Positions 42,117-51,349 of a stretch of 64,000 bases of DNA are shown here, piece after piece. The first letter of the stretch is position 1; each line of letters starts with the position of its first letter. The DNA lies in the NCBI GenBank assembly GCA_903900155.1, contig CAIUMD010000091.1:1-64000 (forward strand), in the 5' to 3' direction. The notes beneath the pieces are model-generated. The model ran no database searches. It was not told where the DNA came from and saw nothing but the letters and a program-made list of their open reading frames with translations. Position numbers and translations under genes: made by a program. The DNA is from an uncultured Caulobacterales bacterium (lineage in GTDB: Bacteria; Pseudomonadota; Alphaproteobacteria; Caulobacterales; Caulobacteraceae).

Positions 42117-42755
42117 ATGACCTCGATCGCACAGCGTTTTCCGAACCGACGCCGAATTTTGCTGGGCCTTGGCCTGCTCACCCAGCTGGCCGCAGCGCCC
42201 AAGCCCGCGATCGTCACCGTATTGGGCGACTCCATCACCGCCGGCCTGGGGCTTCCGGCCCGCGACGCCATGCCCGCCCAGCTCCAGGCGGCGCTCTCGC
42301 GACGCGGCGTGTCGGTGATCGTGCGAGCCGCCGGCGTGTCGGGCGACACCAGCGGCGGCGGCCTGGCGCGGGTCGGCTTCAGCGTTGCGTCGGACACCAA
42401 GGTCTGCGTGGTGGCGCTGGGCGGCAACGACCTCCTGCAAGGCGTAGAGCCGGCCCGCACCAAGGCCAATCTGCGCGGCATCCTGCAGAAGCTGAAGGCG
42501 CGCGGGATCAAGACGGTGCTGGTCGGCGTCGGCGCGCCGCCGGCCATCGGCGCGACCTACGCTCGCGAGTTCAACGCGGTCTATTCCAGCCTGGCCAAGG
42601 CGTTCGCCGCGCCGCTCTATCCCAACATCCTGGCCGGCGTGAACGGCGATCGTGCGCTCATGCAGGGCGATGGCATCCACCCGAACGCCGCCGGCGCCAG
42701 GAAGATCGGTGAGGCCTTGGCGCCCTTGGTGGTTCGGGCCCTGGCCGGGCGCTAG
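42117..42755 (+). CDS. tesA: TesA-like SGNH esterase/arylesterase
   Basis: 212-residue exported SGNH hydrolase. The N-terminus (RRRILLGLGLLTQLAAA) is a signal peptide, possibly twin-arginine-like in its RRR. Block I is GDSITAGLGL (Ser nucleophile), block II Gly lies near GVSGDTSGGG, block III is GGND and block V is DGIHPN (Asp and His). It hydrolyses acyl esters or thioesters in the periplasm. Divergent from the YbbA/YbbP-type transporter, a conserved pairing that suggests linked work on envelope lipids. Confidence 0.88.
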   Translation: MTSIAQRFPNRRRILLGLGLLTQLAAAPKPAIVTVLGDSITAGLGLPARDAMPAQLQAALSRRGVSVIVRAAGVSGDTSGGGLARVGFSVASDTKVCVVALGGNDLLQGVEPARTKANLRGILQKLKARGIKTVLVGVGAPPAIGATYAREFNAVYSSLAKAFAAPLYPNILAGVNGDRALMQGDGIHPNAAGARKIGEALAPLVVRALAGR

Positions 42756-43475
42756 CTAGCCCCGGGGCTCGCCGTCTTCCCAGAAATAGGCGTCGCGCAC
42801 CGGGTCGTAGAAATAGAAACGGCCGACGCGGCGATCGAAATACTGCCGGCGATTGATCTCGTAGGGGCGAGGCAGGGTGCGGGGCGGCTCGGCGCGCTCG
42901 GCGGCGATCTCGCGGCCTTCGTCGGCCGGGCCGGCCGCGCGATCGGCCGTGCGGGCAGGCGCCTCGTAGAAGACGGCGCCGCCGGTCTCGCCCGAGGCCG
43001 TCGCGGCGAAGCGAGAGGTGTCGGCGCCCACCAGGGTGATCAGCTTGGAGAAGCGGTTCGCGCCGTATTTCTCGTCATTGGTCACGTCGAAGTCGAGGCG
43101 CAGCGTCACCTCGCACAGCAGGCCGTTGGGTCGCACCTCCTGGGTGATGCGGACGATGCCGCTCAGGCGGTCGTGCACCTCCTCGCGGCAGGTCGCGTTG
43201 TCGGGCCACAGATAATAGTAGCGCCCGACCAGGTCGTAATTGGCGTTGGCCTCGTTGCGGCGCTTGAGGTCGTAGACCGCGACCACGTCCCGTCCGCAGC
43301 GGTCGGCGGTCTGCGGCGTCATGCGCTGCACGCCCCGGTACGAGGCTTTGAAGGCCAGGGACTCGGCGAACCGCTTGGCCTGGTCGCAATCGCCCCGGAA
43401 GGCGCTCTGGGCCTGGGCTTGGCCGGCGCCGACCAGAAGCAGGGCGGCGGTGGTCGCCGCGAGGAGGCGGGTCAT
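42756..43475 (-). CDS. Secreted Cys-containing protein, last gene of the SEDS/GTPase operon
   Basis: 239-residue exported protein with a signal peptide ending AQAQA (about residue 22). Four Cys residues in the first 125 residues (GDCDQ, DRCGRD, ATCREE, LLCEV) suggest two disulfides. The domain has strands such as NYDLVGRYYYLWPD and GLLCEVTLRLDFDV. The tail is Arg/Tyr-rich (INRRQYFDRRVGRFYFYDPV). No family recognised. Its start overlaps the pseudokinase stop by 4 bp, so it is the final gene of the nine-gene operon and likely acts in the periplasm with it. Confidence 0.75.
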   Translation of the reverse strand: MTRLLAATTAALLLVGAGQAQAQSAFRGDCDQAKRFAESLAFKASYRGVQRMTPQTADRCGRDVVAVYDLKRRNEANANYDLVGRYYYLWPDNATCREEVHDRLSGIVRITQEVRPNGLLCEVTLRLDFDVTNDEKYGANRFSKLITLVGADTSRFAATASGETGGAVFYEAPARTADRAAGPADEGREIAAERAEPPRTLPRPYEINRRQYFDRRVGRFYFYDPVRDAYFWEDGEPRG

Positions 43476-45625
43476 GGTCTGGCTCCTTGGCAGGTCGCGA
43501 CGGCGCGCACCTGACAGTAGTTGACGCCGTTGGGGCAGTTGGTGTCGCCGGCGCGGACCGACAGGGTCTCGCCGCCTTCGCTGTCGCAGGCGGCGCGGCC
43601 GGCCAGCTCCAGCGCCGGATAGAAGTTCGTGGTCGGATCGACCTTGATGAAGGTCGAGGTGGTCCAGGTGCGCACAGGCAGAGCGGGCGCGACGGTCGTG
43701 GGGCGGCGCGGGGGCGGTCTCACCGGCTTGGGCGGCGCGCGCACGACGGGTGGTGCGGACTGGACCGTCTTGGCGGGCGGCGGCTTCGCCACAGCCTTGG
43801 CCGGAGGTTTGGCGGCGGGCGTCTTGGCCTTGGGGACAGGCTTGGGCGCGGGGGGCGGCTTTTCCTCGGCCGGCGGCTCGGGGAGGACTTCGACGGGCGC
43901 AGGCTTCGTGGCGGCGTCGATGCGAGCCAGGCCGCGTTCGCCTTCACGCTGCAACAGCGAGCCGTCGCCCAGCTGGGCGACCCGGGCATAGAGGCCGCGC
44001 GCCTGGGCCAGTCGATCGGCGTCGCCGCCGGCTTGAGCTTCCAGCAACTGGGCAAGAGCCAGCACGGCGTCGGCGCGGCTGCCGGCGGCGGCCTGGCGCA
44101 GGCGGGTCTCGGCGGCGGCGGGGTCCGGGGCGCGTCCGCCTTCGCCGCGCGCCAACATCTGACCCAGGGCCAGGGCCGCGTCGTCGCGGGCCCGCGCCGT
44201 ATCGGGCCGGCCGTCATCGGCGACGCCGGCCGCGCGCTGCAGCCAGTCCAGGGCCTGGTAGGCATAGGCGCTGCGGTTGGGGTTCGCCGTCTCGCTGGCC
44301 CGCAGGCGATAGAAGGCGCCCAGTCGCTCCATGGCGGAGGGCTCGCCGGCGGCGGCGCGGGCGGTGGTCTGGGCGTCGAAGCGCTCGGGTAGGCGCAGGC
44401 CCTGGGCCGGGGCGTCCGTGCAGCGCAGGCGCCAGACGCCGCCTGCCGAGAGCCACTGGCAGCCGGGCGGCGCGACCGGGACGGCGGCCTTGGGCGTCGC
44501 GGCCGTGGGCGGCGTTGGCGGTCGCGAGCTCAGCCGGGGCGCGACCAAGGCGACAGCGGCGATCGCGACGGCGGCGATACCCCCGGCCCACCAGCCCCAC
44601 CGACGTCGTGCCGGCGCCTCGCGGGCGATCGTCAGCGGGGCTTCGGCGGCGTCCGGCGGCGTCTCGAACAGGTCGGCCATCGGCAGGGGCGGCAGGGCCA
44701 GGGAATCGGTCTCCGGCTCCGGCGACGGCGGTTCAGGCGGCGTCCTGGCGAGGCCTTCGAACCAGGGCGCATCGTGCGGCTCCGGGGGGAGGTCCAGGCC
44801 CGCCAGCCACGCCGCGGCGCTGGCCGGGCGCTCGGAGGCGACGGTCGCCAGCCCCGCCTCGATCCCGGCGCGCAGGCCGGCGGAGGTCGCGACGGCGGGC
44901 CAGGCGTCGTCGCCGGCCACACGGGCCGTGGCGGGCGGCGGCGCGCGGCCTGTAAGCAGGCGCTGGAGCAGGGCGCTGGCGGCGTAGAGGTCGGCGGCCG
45001 GACCGATCGGATGGCGCAGAGCGCCGTCATGGGCCTCGGGCGGCGCATATCCGGGCTCGACAAGGTCCTGCTGGCTGCGCAGCGGCCGGAAGAAGGGACG
45101 GCGATCGACCATGAATCCGGTCAGCCGGACCTCGTCGCCCTCGATCAGCACCGCGCGGGGGGAGAGGTCCCCGTGCACGATGCCGGCCGCGTGCAACTCT
45201 TCCAGCGCTTTTGACAGATGTCGGGCGAAGGCGACGACGATGGGCTCGGCCACCGGACCTGGATTGTCGTCCAGCCAATCCTCAAGGGTCACGCCCGTTG
45301 TTGGCTGCAGCCAGAAGCAACCGCCGGCCGCGCGGGCAACGGCTTGGACTGGCAGGGCCGCGCTCGGCGCGGTCGATTGGAGGCGCATGCCCAGCGCCTC
45401 GAACGCGTCCACCGCCGCTGCGTACTGTTCGGCGGCCTCGGAAATCGCCGTCAGCTTGCCGTCGGCTTCCCGCACCGCGCCGGCCGGGACGAAACGAACG
45501 GCCTCCAGCGCCGCGCCCTCGACGGCGAAGGTCTCCAGCGCGCCGACGCGGCGCAGCGGCCGCAGACGCAGCGGCTTGCGGAAGCCCTCGACCTTCAGAC
45601 GCAACGCGGCCTTGGTGAGCGTCAT
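43472..45625 (-). CDS. Membrane-spanning pseudokinase with periplasmic Sel1-like repeats
   Basis: 717 residues. Residues 1-275 have the fold of a Ser/Thr protein kinase, with VHGDLSPRAVLIEGDEVRL where active kinases have HRDLKPEN. Asp153 of the catalytic loop remains, but the Mg-binding Asn is replaced and DFG reads TGF, so the Mg-binding Asp is lost; there is no Gly-rich loop. It probably does not phosphorylate. One membrane helix is at about 345-368. Outside it, residues about 395-560 look like Sel1/TPR helices (YAYQALDWLQRAAG, ALALGQMLARGEGGRAPDPA). A Pro/Lys-rich stretch and a small Cys domain end it. The layout resembles PASTA-type envelope kinases, with other sensors outside. ATGA overlaps join both neighbours. 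Confidence 0.75.
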   Translation of the reverse strand: MTLTKAALRLKVEGFRKPLRLRPLRRVGALETFAVEGAALEAVRFVPAGAVREADGKLTAISEAAEQYAAAVDAFEALGMRLQSTAPSAALPVQAVARAAGGCFWLQPTTGVTLEDWLDDNPGPVAEPIVVAFARHLSKALEELHAAGIVHGDLSPRAVLIEGDEVRLTGFMVDRRPFFRPLRSQQDLVEPGYAPPEAHDGALRHPIGPAADLYAASALLQRLLTGRAPPPATARVAGDDAWPAVATSAGLRAGIEAGLATVASERPASAAAWLAGLDLPPEPHDAPWFEGLARTPPEPPSPEPETDSLALPPLPMADLFETPPDAAEAPLTIAREAPARRRWGWWAGGIAAVAIAAVALVAPRLSSRPPTPPTAATPKAAVPVAPPGCQWLSAGGVWRLRCTDAPAQGLRLPERFDAQTTARAAAGEPSAMERLGAFYRLRASETANPNRSAYAYQALDWLQRAAGVADDGRPDTARARDDAALALGQMLARGEGGRAPDPAAAETRLRQAAAGSRADAVLALAQLLEAQAGGDADRLAQARGLYARVAQLGDGSLLQREGERGLARIDAATKPAPVEVLPEPPAEEKPPPAPKPVPKAKTPAAKPPAKAVAKPPPAKTVQSAPPVVRAPPKPVRPPPRRPTTVAPALPVRTWTTSTFIKVDPTTNFYPALELAGRAACDSEGGETLSVRAGDTNCPNGVNYCQVRAVATCQGARP

Positions 45626-46008
45626 GGCGCCTCTCCACAGTCGGCGACGGCCCGGGTCGCAGCCTCGACGATCCGGTCGGCCTCGGGAGCCGAAGGGGTG
45701 TCAAGGGGCGCCAGCGCCACGCGGATCGGCGTGGCCGAGCCGTCTCGACGCCAAACGCTTTCAGCGCCGCCTCCGTTGAGTCCCAGCGTCGCGCGCATCA
45801 GCGCCGGGTCGGCGGCCAGTCCTGAACAGGCGAAGAAGTGCGGCCAGTCGCGGGCGGCGGGACTGCCGGCGGCGACGTTTACGGTCAGCCAGCGGGAGGC
45901 CTCGATTTCGGTGCGTGGAGCGGGCGAGGGGCGGGCCATCCACGCCCCCAGGCCCAGGGCGCCCAGCCACAGGGCGGCGATGGCGGTGTAGGGAACCCAG
46001 GGCCTCAT
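45622..46008 (-). CDS. Small membrane-anchored periplasmic protein
   Basis: 128-residue protein with one N-terminal hydrophobic helix (VPYTAIAALWLGALGLGAWM, about 4-24). The rest is periplasmic and ends near a second Cys (FACSG and VADCGE may form a disulfide). No family recognised. It overlaps the transpeptidase gene before it and the pseudokinase gene after it by 4 bp each, so it belongs to the complex or pathway encoded here. Confidence 0.7.
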   Translation of the reverse strand: MRPWVPYTAIAALWLGALGLGAWMARPSPAPRTEIEASRWLTVNVAAGSPAARDWPHFFACSGLAADPALMRATLGLNGGGAESVWRRDGSATPIRVALAPLDTPSAPEADRIVEAATRAVADCGEAP

Positions 46009-48593
46009 GACCCGCCTCCCGCGATCCAGGCATGGGCGGCGGGCGAGCGCAGGATGGTTGCGACCACGGCCAGGGCCGGAGTCTCGGCCTGGCGCTTGTC
46101 CTGCAGGTTGACGACGATGGTCAAGCCGCGCGCCGGCTGGCCGTTCGCTTGGCGCAGGGCCACGACCGCGATGGCGTGGCCGTCCAGCAGCGGCGGCTCG
46201 ACGGGACGCGACGGCAGGCTGACGACGCGGCCATCCGGCTCGGGCGTGAAGTCGCCCGGCTGGCAGTTGCGGTAGCCGCAGGCGAAGCGCTGCATCTCCG
46301 CCGCTGCTTCTTGGGCCAAGTCGCGGCGGCCGGCGACGCGGACGCGGCAGCGGGTTTCCTTGAGGTCCAAAATCTGGCGCGTGGCCTCGGCCTGGGTCTT
46401 GGGCGGGGTGAAGCCGAACTTCAACACGCCGGCCGCCGCATCCCAGCGCAGGCCGCAGTCGCTGCGAGCCAGCTGCCGCAGCAAGGCCGCGCCCGGCTCG
46501 CTGGGGGCCTCGCCGGCCACCTTCATGGTGCCGGTCTTGCCGTAGAGGGCGACGTCGGGGCCGTAGCCCATCTGCGCGAACGAACGGCCCAGCCCGGCGG
46601 CGGTGCCGGTCTTGATGACGCGCGACAGGCCGTCGAGCACTGTGGCGCGGATCTGCGGGCTGCGCATCGGCAGCGCGTCGGCGGGCGGCCCGGCATTGGG
46701 CGTGAAGCGGGCCCGCACCGCGCGGCCCGTGACGATCCGCGAATAGACTTCGGCCATCTTGATGGCGCTCCAGGTCGAGCGGCTGCCGCCCAGCACGGCC
46801 ATCAGGTAGTCGTTGCGGAACGAGGCCACGGCGTCGAAGCCCAGCCGCTCGCGCTCTGGAGAGGCGCCAGCCAGCGGTGAGTTGCACGGCGGCGTTGCGC
46901 CGCTGAGTCCCCGCCAGACGCCGACGTCGTAGCGGCAGCCGCCGCCCTGGCCGGCGTCCAGGTCGAACAGCCGCGCCAGGCGATCGGGCCAGGCCGGGCC
47001 GCGCCCGGGCGGCGGGCGCAGGACCCAGCCGAACGGCCCCGGCGCGGTCGCCTCGCCGAAGACGGGCAGGGGCGGGACGTCGGTGTGGCTCTTGCCCTCC
47101 AGCGACCACGCCTCGACCGGCGGCGGCTGGGCGCGGGGCGGAGCCGGCGGCGCAACGGGCGAACGGTAGGCCAGCATCATCAGCGCCAGGGCGTAGCGGT
47201 TGTTGGAGTGCTCCAGGAAGGTCGGGAAGTCGGTGACGCCCAGGCCGTGGTTGTCGAACCCGCCCTTGCCCAGGTCCATGCCCAGCACCGTGCGGACGCG
47301 GCCGTCGGTCCCGCCCTGCATCTTCAGCGTGGCCAGGCCCGGATCGGCGTCCAGGATCGCCATCGAGAACGGTCCCTTGGCCATCGAGCCGACGGGCAGG
47401 CGCTCGAAATTGTGGTTCTGGTCGATCAGGTTCTGGCCTCGCCGCGTACGGCGCTGGGCCGGGGCCAGGTCGCTGTCGGCCAGGGGCCAGGAGGCGACGG
47501 CCAGCACCTGGCCGGTGGTGGAGTCCATCACCGTCACCGCCGCCTTGAAGGCGTCGCCGCCGTTCTTCTGGGCCTCGGGCGAGGGACTGGCGCGCACTGT
47601 CGCCGCGCCGGCCGAGAGGGCCTCCTGGGCGACCTGTTGCAGGCCTGCGTCCAGCGACAGCCGCAGCGGCGTCGTGGGCCGGCTGGCCATGACCCGCTCC
47701 AGCGGCTGGGCCAGGGGTTGCAGGGCCGGATAGTAGGCGCGGGCGCCCGAGGGCTCGCTGTGGGCGATGTCGGCGCCGCCGCCCTCAAGGCGCAGGCGCA
47801 GCACCGACTGGCCGGTGCGCAGGGTCAGGGTCTCGCCCTGGGGCAAGGGTGTCAGGGTCACGTCGCCGTCGGACCGAGGGCGGATATCGCGGGCGCCGAC
47901 GCGGATCTCCAGGATCGACGGGGTCTGCACGCGCACCACGGCCTGGTCGCCGACCAGCATCACCGAGCCGACGGCGTGGGGCGGGGCGTCGCCGTCCCTC
48001 AGGCAGATCGACAGGGCGCGGCGCGAGCCGGTCGCGCCGACCCGGCGCGTCGGCATCAGGATGTCACAGACCGCGGCGGGCGCGCCGTTCGGCTCCAGCG
48101 CGATGGGCGGCGGGGGCGGATCGCCGCCCAGCGGCTGCAGGCGCAGGCCGGGCGCGGGGCCGCCTCGGAACAGGATCGGCCCAGCCCAGGCGCCGCCGCC
48201 CGAGTATGGGCGGTCGATCTGGTGGGCGAAGGGATCGATGCCCTCGACCCATTGGCCATCGTCGCTGAGCCGCCAGACCGCCGGATCCTGGAGGTCGGCG
48301 CGCAGGTAGGAGGCGTTGACGAAGGCGCGCAGGCGCGGGTCGCTGCCGACCGGGCCATCGCGCAGGACGATGCGGGGCTGGCCGGTGGCGTCGTAACGCA
48401 CCGCCAGCCATTGGCGCTGGGCGATGGCGTCGACCAGCCGCTCGTAGCCGCTGGTCAGGCCCTGACCGGCCGGACGGCCCAGAGCGGCCAGCACCGCCGG
48501 CGCGCCGGCGACCAGAGCGACGACACAGGCCAGCGGCGCGGCGATCGCGACGGCGCGGATCCAGCCCGCCGAACGTTTGGCGCGGCGGCTCAT
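46005..48593 (-). CDS. Penicillin-binding-type transpeptidase paired with a SEDS protein
   Basis: 862 residues. A single N-terminal helix (about 9-37) anchors it in the inner membrane. The catalytic triad of motifs of a D,D-transpeptidase is present: SMAK (Ser403, Lys406), SNN (Ser463) and KTGT (Lys686), with MDSTTGQVLAVASWPL ahead as in class B enzymes. There is no glycosyltransferase domain. The gap from SNN to KTG (223 residues) is longer than in FtsI, with an insert rich in Pro. Residues about 40-300 are not a standard dimerisation domain and contain FHA-like strands (weak). It follows the SEDS gene with an ATGA overlap, as bPBPs pair with FtsW/RodA. It should crosslink the glycan made by that partner. 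Confidence 0.85.
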   Translation of the reverse strand: MSRRAKRSAGWIRAVAIAAPLACVVALVAGAPAVLAALGRPAGQGLTSGYERLVDAIAQRQWLAVRYDATGQPRIVLRDGPVGSDPRLRAFVNASYLRADLQDPAVWRLSDDGQWVEGIDPFAHQIDRPYSGGGAWAGPILFRGGPAPGLRLQPLGGDPPPPPIALEPNGAPAAVCDILMPTRRVGATGSRRALSICLRDGDAPPHAVGSVMLVGDQAVVRVQTPSILEIRVGARDIRPRSDGDVTLTPLPQGETLTLRTGQSVLRLRLEGGGADIAHSEPSGARAYYPALQPLAQPLERVMASRPTTPLRLSLDAGLQQVAQEALSAGAATVRASPSPEAQKNGGDAFKAAVTVMDSTTGQVLAVASWPLADSDLAPAQRRTRRGQNLIDQNHNFERLPVGSMAKGPFSMAILDADPGLATLKMQGGTDGRVRTVLGMDLGKGGFDNHGLGVTDFPTFLEHSNNRYALALMMLAYRSPVAPPAPPRAQPPPVEAWSLEGKSHTDVPPLPVFGEATAPGPFGWVLRPPPGRGPAWPDRLARLFDLDAGQGGGCRYDVGVWRGLSGATPPCNSPLAGASPERERLGFDAVASFRNDYLMAVLGGSRSTWSAIKMAEVYSRIVTGRAVRARFTPNAGPPADALPMRSPQIRATVLDGLSRVIKTGTAAGLGRSFAQMGYGPDVALYGKTGTMKVAGEAPSEPGAALLRQLARSDCGLRWDAAAGVLKFGFTPPKTQAEATRQILDLKETRCRVRVAGRRDLAQEAAAEMQRFACGYRNCQPGDFTPEPDGRVVSLPSRPVEPPLLDGHAIAVVALRQANGQPARGLTIVVNLQDKRQAETPALAVVATILRSPAAHAWIAGGGS

Positions 48594-51349
48594 CGTTTGA
48601 CCTCCGCCGAACGCTCGGCCAGGCCCCAGACGGCCAGGGCGACCAGGATCGCGCCCTCCAGCAGGTCGCCGCCCGAGGTCGGGGCCAAGAGGTAGGCGTT
48701 GCGGCCGGTGAACGGGACCAGTTGCAGGTTGGCCAGGGTCATGTAGGTCGCCGCGCCGAACAGGCACCACAGGGCCAGCAGGCCCGTGGCGCGTTTCGCA
48801 TCCAGCGGCGCGGTGCGCGTCAGCGACCAGACCGCGATAGGAGCGGCCGCCAGTAGGGCCAGGAACAAGCCCGTCGCCAGCCGCCCGAACGGCGACATCA
48901 GGTGGACGGCCGTCAGGTTGTCGGTGGCCTGCACCGGCTTCAGCGCGGTCAGGTTGGCGGGCGACAGGTAACCGCGTCCCAGCAGAGAACCGGTGTAGTC
49001 CGACAGCTGCGTCGACCAGACCTTTAGCGCCTCGGCCTCGGTCGAGACGTCCGCGCCCAGGGCCTCGGGGGCGGCGATCAGGTAGAGCCGCAGCAGATTC
49101 TGGCTGGCCTTGGCCTGGCGGTCCAGGCTGGCCAGGGCCTGTTCGTCGCTGAGCCCGCGCGACATCTGGACGGTGTGGCCCAGGCGATCGGCGCTGGCGG
49201 CCCCGACCGCGCCCAGCAGCGGCAGGACGAGCAGGGCGGCCATGGCCATCGCCGCTGGCGCGGCCCAGGGCAGCCGCGCGAAGCCGCGGCGCCAGGCCAG
49301 GCCGGCGGCGACGGCGCCGATTGGCAGGACCATCAGGGCGTAGCCGCTGTCGCGCACGGTGAAGGGTATGACGAAGGTCGCGAGAACCAGCAGGGTCCAG
49401 AACACGATCGGCCGGCCCCAGCCCGTCGGCCGGTCGTCGCTGGCGGCCAGCAGATGGCCGAAGCCGATCAGGATCAGGGGCGTGTAGACGACGCTGATCG
49501 CCAGCACGGTGACGCCCAGGTCGATGCGCTCCTTCCAACCGACGGCGCCCATCGCGAGGCGGCCGATCAGGACGGCGACCAGCAGCACGACGCCAGACAA
49601 CCACACGGACTTGGCGGGCGGGCTGCGCCAGCGCTCGGCGAGACGGTTCAGGGCCGAGGGCGCGGCGTTCTTCGCCGGCGGCGTTCTGGCGATGCGCCAC
49701 AGCAGGGCCAGGCTCCAGGCGGCGAGCAGCAGCAGGCCCAGGATGCTCAGATTGCGCGTCCAGGCCAGGACGACGGTGGCGGCAAGGGGCGGGGCCAGGT
49801 CCAGGGCGAGGTCGCCGGCCTTGCGCGCCTCACCCGCTCTCGCCCAAGCCAGTAGGGCGGCCGGGACGGCGACATAGGCGACGGTGGCGTCGCCGAGGAT
49901 CTCGCGCCAGTCCAGCGTCGGGTCGGCCTGGGCGGCGGCCAGCCCGATCAGCAATCTCAGGGCCAGCAACAGATGCAGCAGGCTGAGGATCACCCAGAGG
50001 GCAGGTCGACGGTGGAAAAGGTCCCGGCAGAGCAGCAACACGCCGACCGTCCAGGCCAGGACGACCAGCGCCGCCGGCCAGGGCGCCGCCACTTGATCCA
50101 GCGCCAGGTGGGCGATGCGCAGGGCGGGGCCGGCGGCGGGGGCGTCCAGCTTGGCGTGGGTGAAGGCGGCGCAGGCGGGGCCGTGCGGCGCGGACGGCGC
50201 CTGGCGCAGGGCGTCGGCGGTCAGCCCGCCGACGACTGTGGCTTCCAGGCCCAGGCGGCGGGACGGCGCGCCCCGTTCGCAGCGGCCGACGACTTCGGTC
50301 GGCGGTGTGGCGAAGGTGATCTGGGCCTGGCCGTCGCGCTCGGCCAGGGTCAGGCTGCGACGCAACTGCAGGCGGCCCCGGCGGGCGTCCCGTCCGTCCA
50401 GGACGCCATCGACGAAGCGCGGTTCGAAGAGCTCGACCCGGATCCCGGCGCCCAAGGGAATGGTCGCCGGCGGGGCGTAGGGAACGACCTGTCCGCCTCT
50501 CGCGATGCGCGCGCCCGGATCCGCGAGAATGATCGCCCAGGCCGAGCCGCCGAAGCCGCCTTGCTGGAACAGGAAGCTGCGGACCGGCGCGCGGGCCGCG
50601 CCCTTGCCGACACACAGCCAGCGATCGCAGTCGGCCAGCACGCCGCTAGCGACAGTGGCGCCAGGGCGGGGAAAGAAGTCGCGCAGAGGGTGGATCGCTT
50701 GGGTGGGCGTCCAGTCGTTGACGCCGCCGAAGGCCAGCAGGGTCTTGCGCTCGGGCATGGCCGGGCCGGCGGCGCCCGGCGCGGCTGAGACCTGGCCGTC
50801 TCGCCATGTCGCCGGGACCAGCGTCCGTCCGCGCAGGATCGCCCAGGCAGCGTCGTCCTGCTCGCAGGGCGTCTGTACGCAGACGGCGTCGCCTTCGCCA
50901 AAGGTCAAGGCCCCGGGCCAGGTCAGGCGTCGGCCGTCGCGCAGGCCGATCACGACCTGCGGCGGAGCCTTGTCGGACGCGGCGACAACCAAAGCCAGCG
51001 GTGGGTTCTCGCCGCCCGCCGAGAGATCCGGCTCGACCGTGGCGAAGCCCGCCGGCAGGCGCGGTATGATCAGGTCGTCGCGACCGGCGTCGCCGCCCAG
51101 GCGCAGCGGGAACTGGCGCACCTCGGCCGTCAGCCGCAGCAGCGACAGACGCAACTCGCCCGTGCGACCCTGGATCGAGGCCGCCAGCAGGCAGCCCACG
51201 ACCAGCAGGGCCGGCGCGACGACGCCGATCATCAGGGTCGCCGCCCTCGCGGCCGATGGCTTGCGCCGCGCCGAAGCGCCGTCGTTCGCTACACGCCAGT
51301 ACGCCAGACCCAGCGCCAGGCAGACCACACCCAGCAGGACGCCACTCAT
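48590..51349 (-). CDS. SEDS-family (FtsW/RodA-like) glycan polymerase with large N-terminal extension
   Basis: 919 residues. Two helices (about 2-20 and 38-60) precede a 360-residue region predicted to be outside the membrane, then about nine helices from 425 to the end. The C-terminal part carries SEDS marks: LLGRGYLSPANLTALKPVQA and then TDNLTAVHLMSPFG, aligned with the LPEAHTDFIFAVIGEELG block of FtsW, so Asp810 matches the catalytic Asp. Near the end NLQLVPFTGRNAYLLAP and TSGGD match the N-x-G-LPVTG...SYGG segment. FtsW and RodA are about 370-410 residues, so the N-terminal half is extra. It should polymerise lipid II with the transpeptidase encoded next. Confidence 0.78.
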   Translation of the reverse strand: MSGVLLGVVCLALGLAYWRVANDGASARRKPSAARAATLMIGVVAPALLVVGCLLAASIQGRTGELRLSLLRLTAEVRQFPLRLGGDAGRDDLIIPRLPAGFATVEPDLSAGGENPPLALVVAASDKAPPQVVIGLRDGRRLTWPGALTFGEGDAVCVQTPCEQDDAAWAILRGRTLVPATWRDGQVSAAPGAAGPAMPERKTLLAFGGVNDWTPTQAIHPLRDFFPRPGATVASGVLADCDRWLCVGKGAARAPVRSFLFQQGGFGGSAWAIILADPGARIARGGQVVPYAPPATIPLGAGIRVELFEPRFVDGVLDGRDARRGRLQLRRSLTLAERDGQAQITFATPPTEVVGRCERGAPSRRLGLEATVVGGLTADALRQAPSAPHGPACAAFTHAKLDAPAAGPALRIAHLALDQVAAPWPAALVVLAWTVGVLLLCRDLFHRRPALWVILSLLHLLLALRLLIGLAAAQADPTLDWREILGDATVAYVAVPAALLAWARAGEARKAGDLALDLAPPLAATVVLAWTRNLSILGLLLLAAWSLALLWRIARTPPAKNAAPSALNRLAERWRSPPAKSVWLSGVVLLVAVLIGRLAMGAVGWKERIDLGVTVLAISVVYTPLILIGFGHLLAASDDRPTGWGRPIVFWTLLVLATFVIPFTVRDSGYALMVLPIGAVAAGLAWRRGFARLPWAAPAAMAMAALLVLPLLGAVGAASADRLGHTVQMSRGLSDEQALASLDRQAKASQNLLRLYLIAAPEALGADVSTEAEALKVWSTQLSDYTGSLLGRGYLSPANLTALKPVQATDNLTAVHLMSPFGRLATGLFLALLAAAPIAVWSLTRTAPLDAKRATGLLALWCLFGAATYMTLANLQLVPFTGRNAYLLAPTSGGDLLEGAILVALAVWGLAERSAEVKR

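Noticed and set aside
48594..49700. Possible N-terminal extension of the transpeptidase by about 370 residues
   Set aside because: The extra part lies over the SEDS gene in another frame and has shadow composition; the ATG at 48593 in an ATGA overlap gives a proper membrane anchor.
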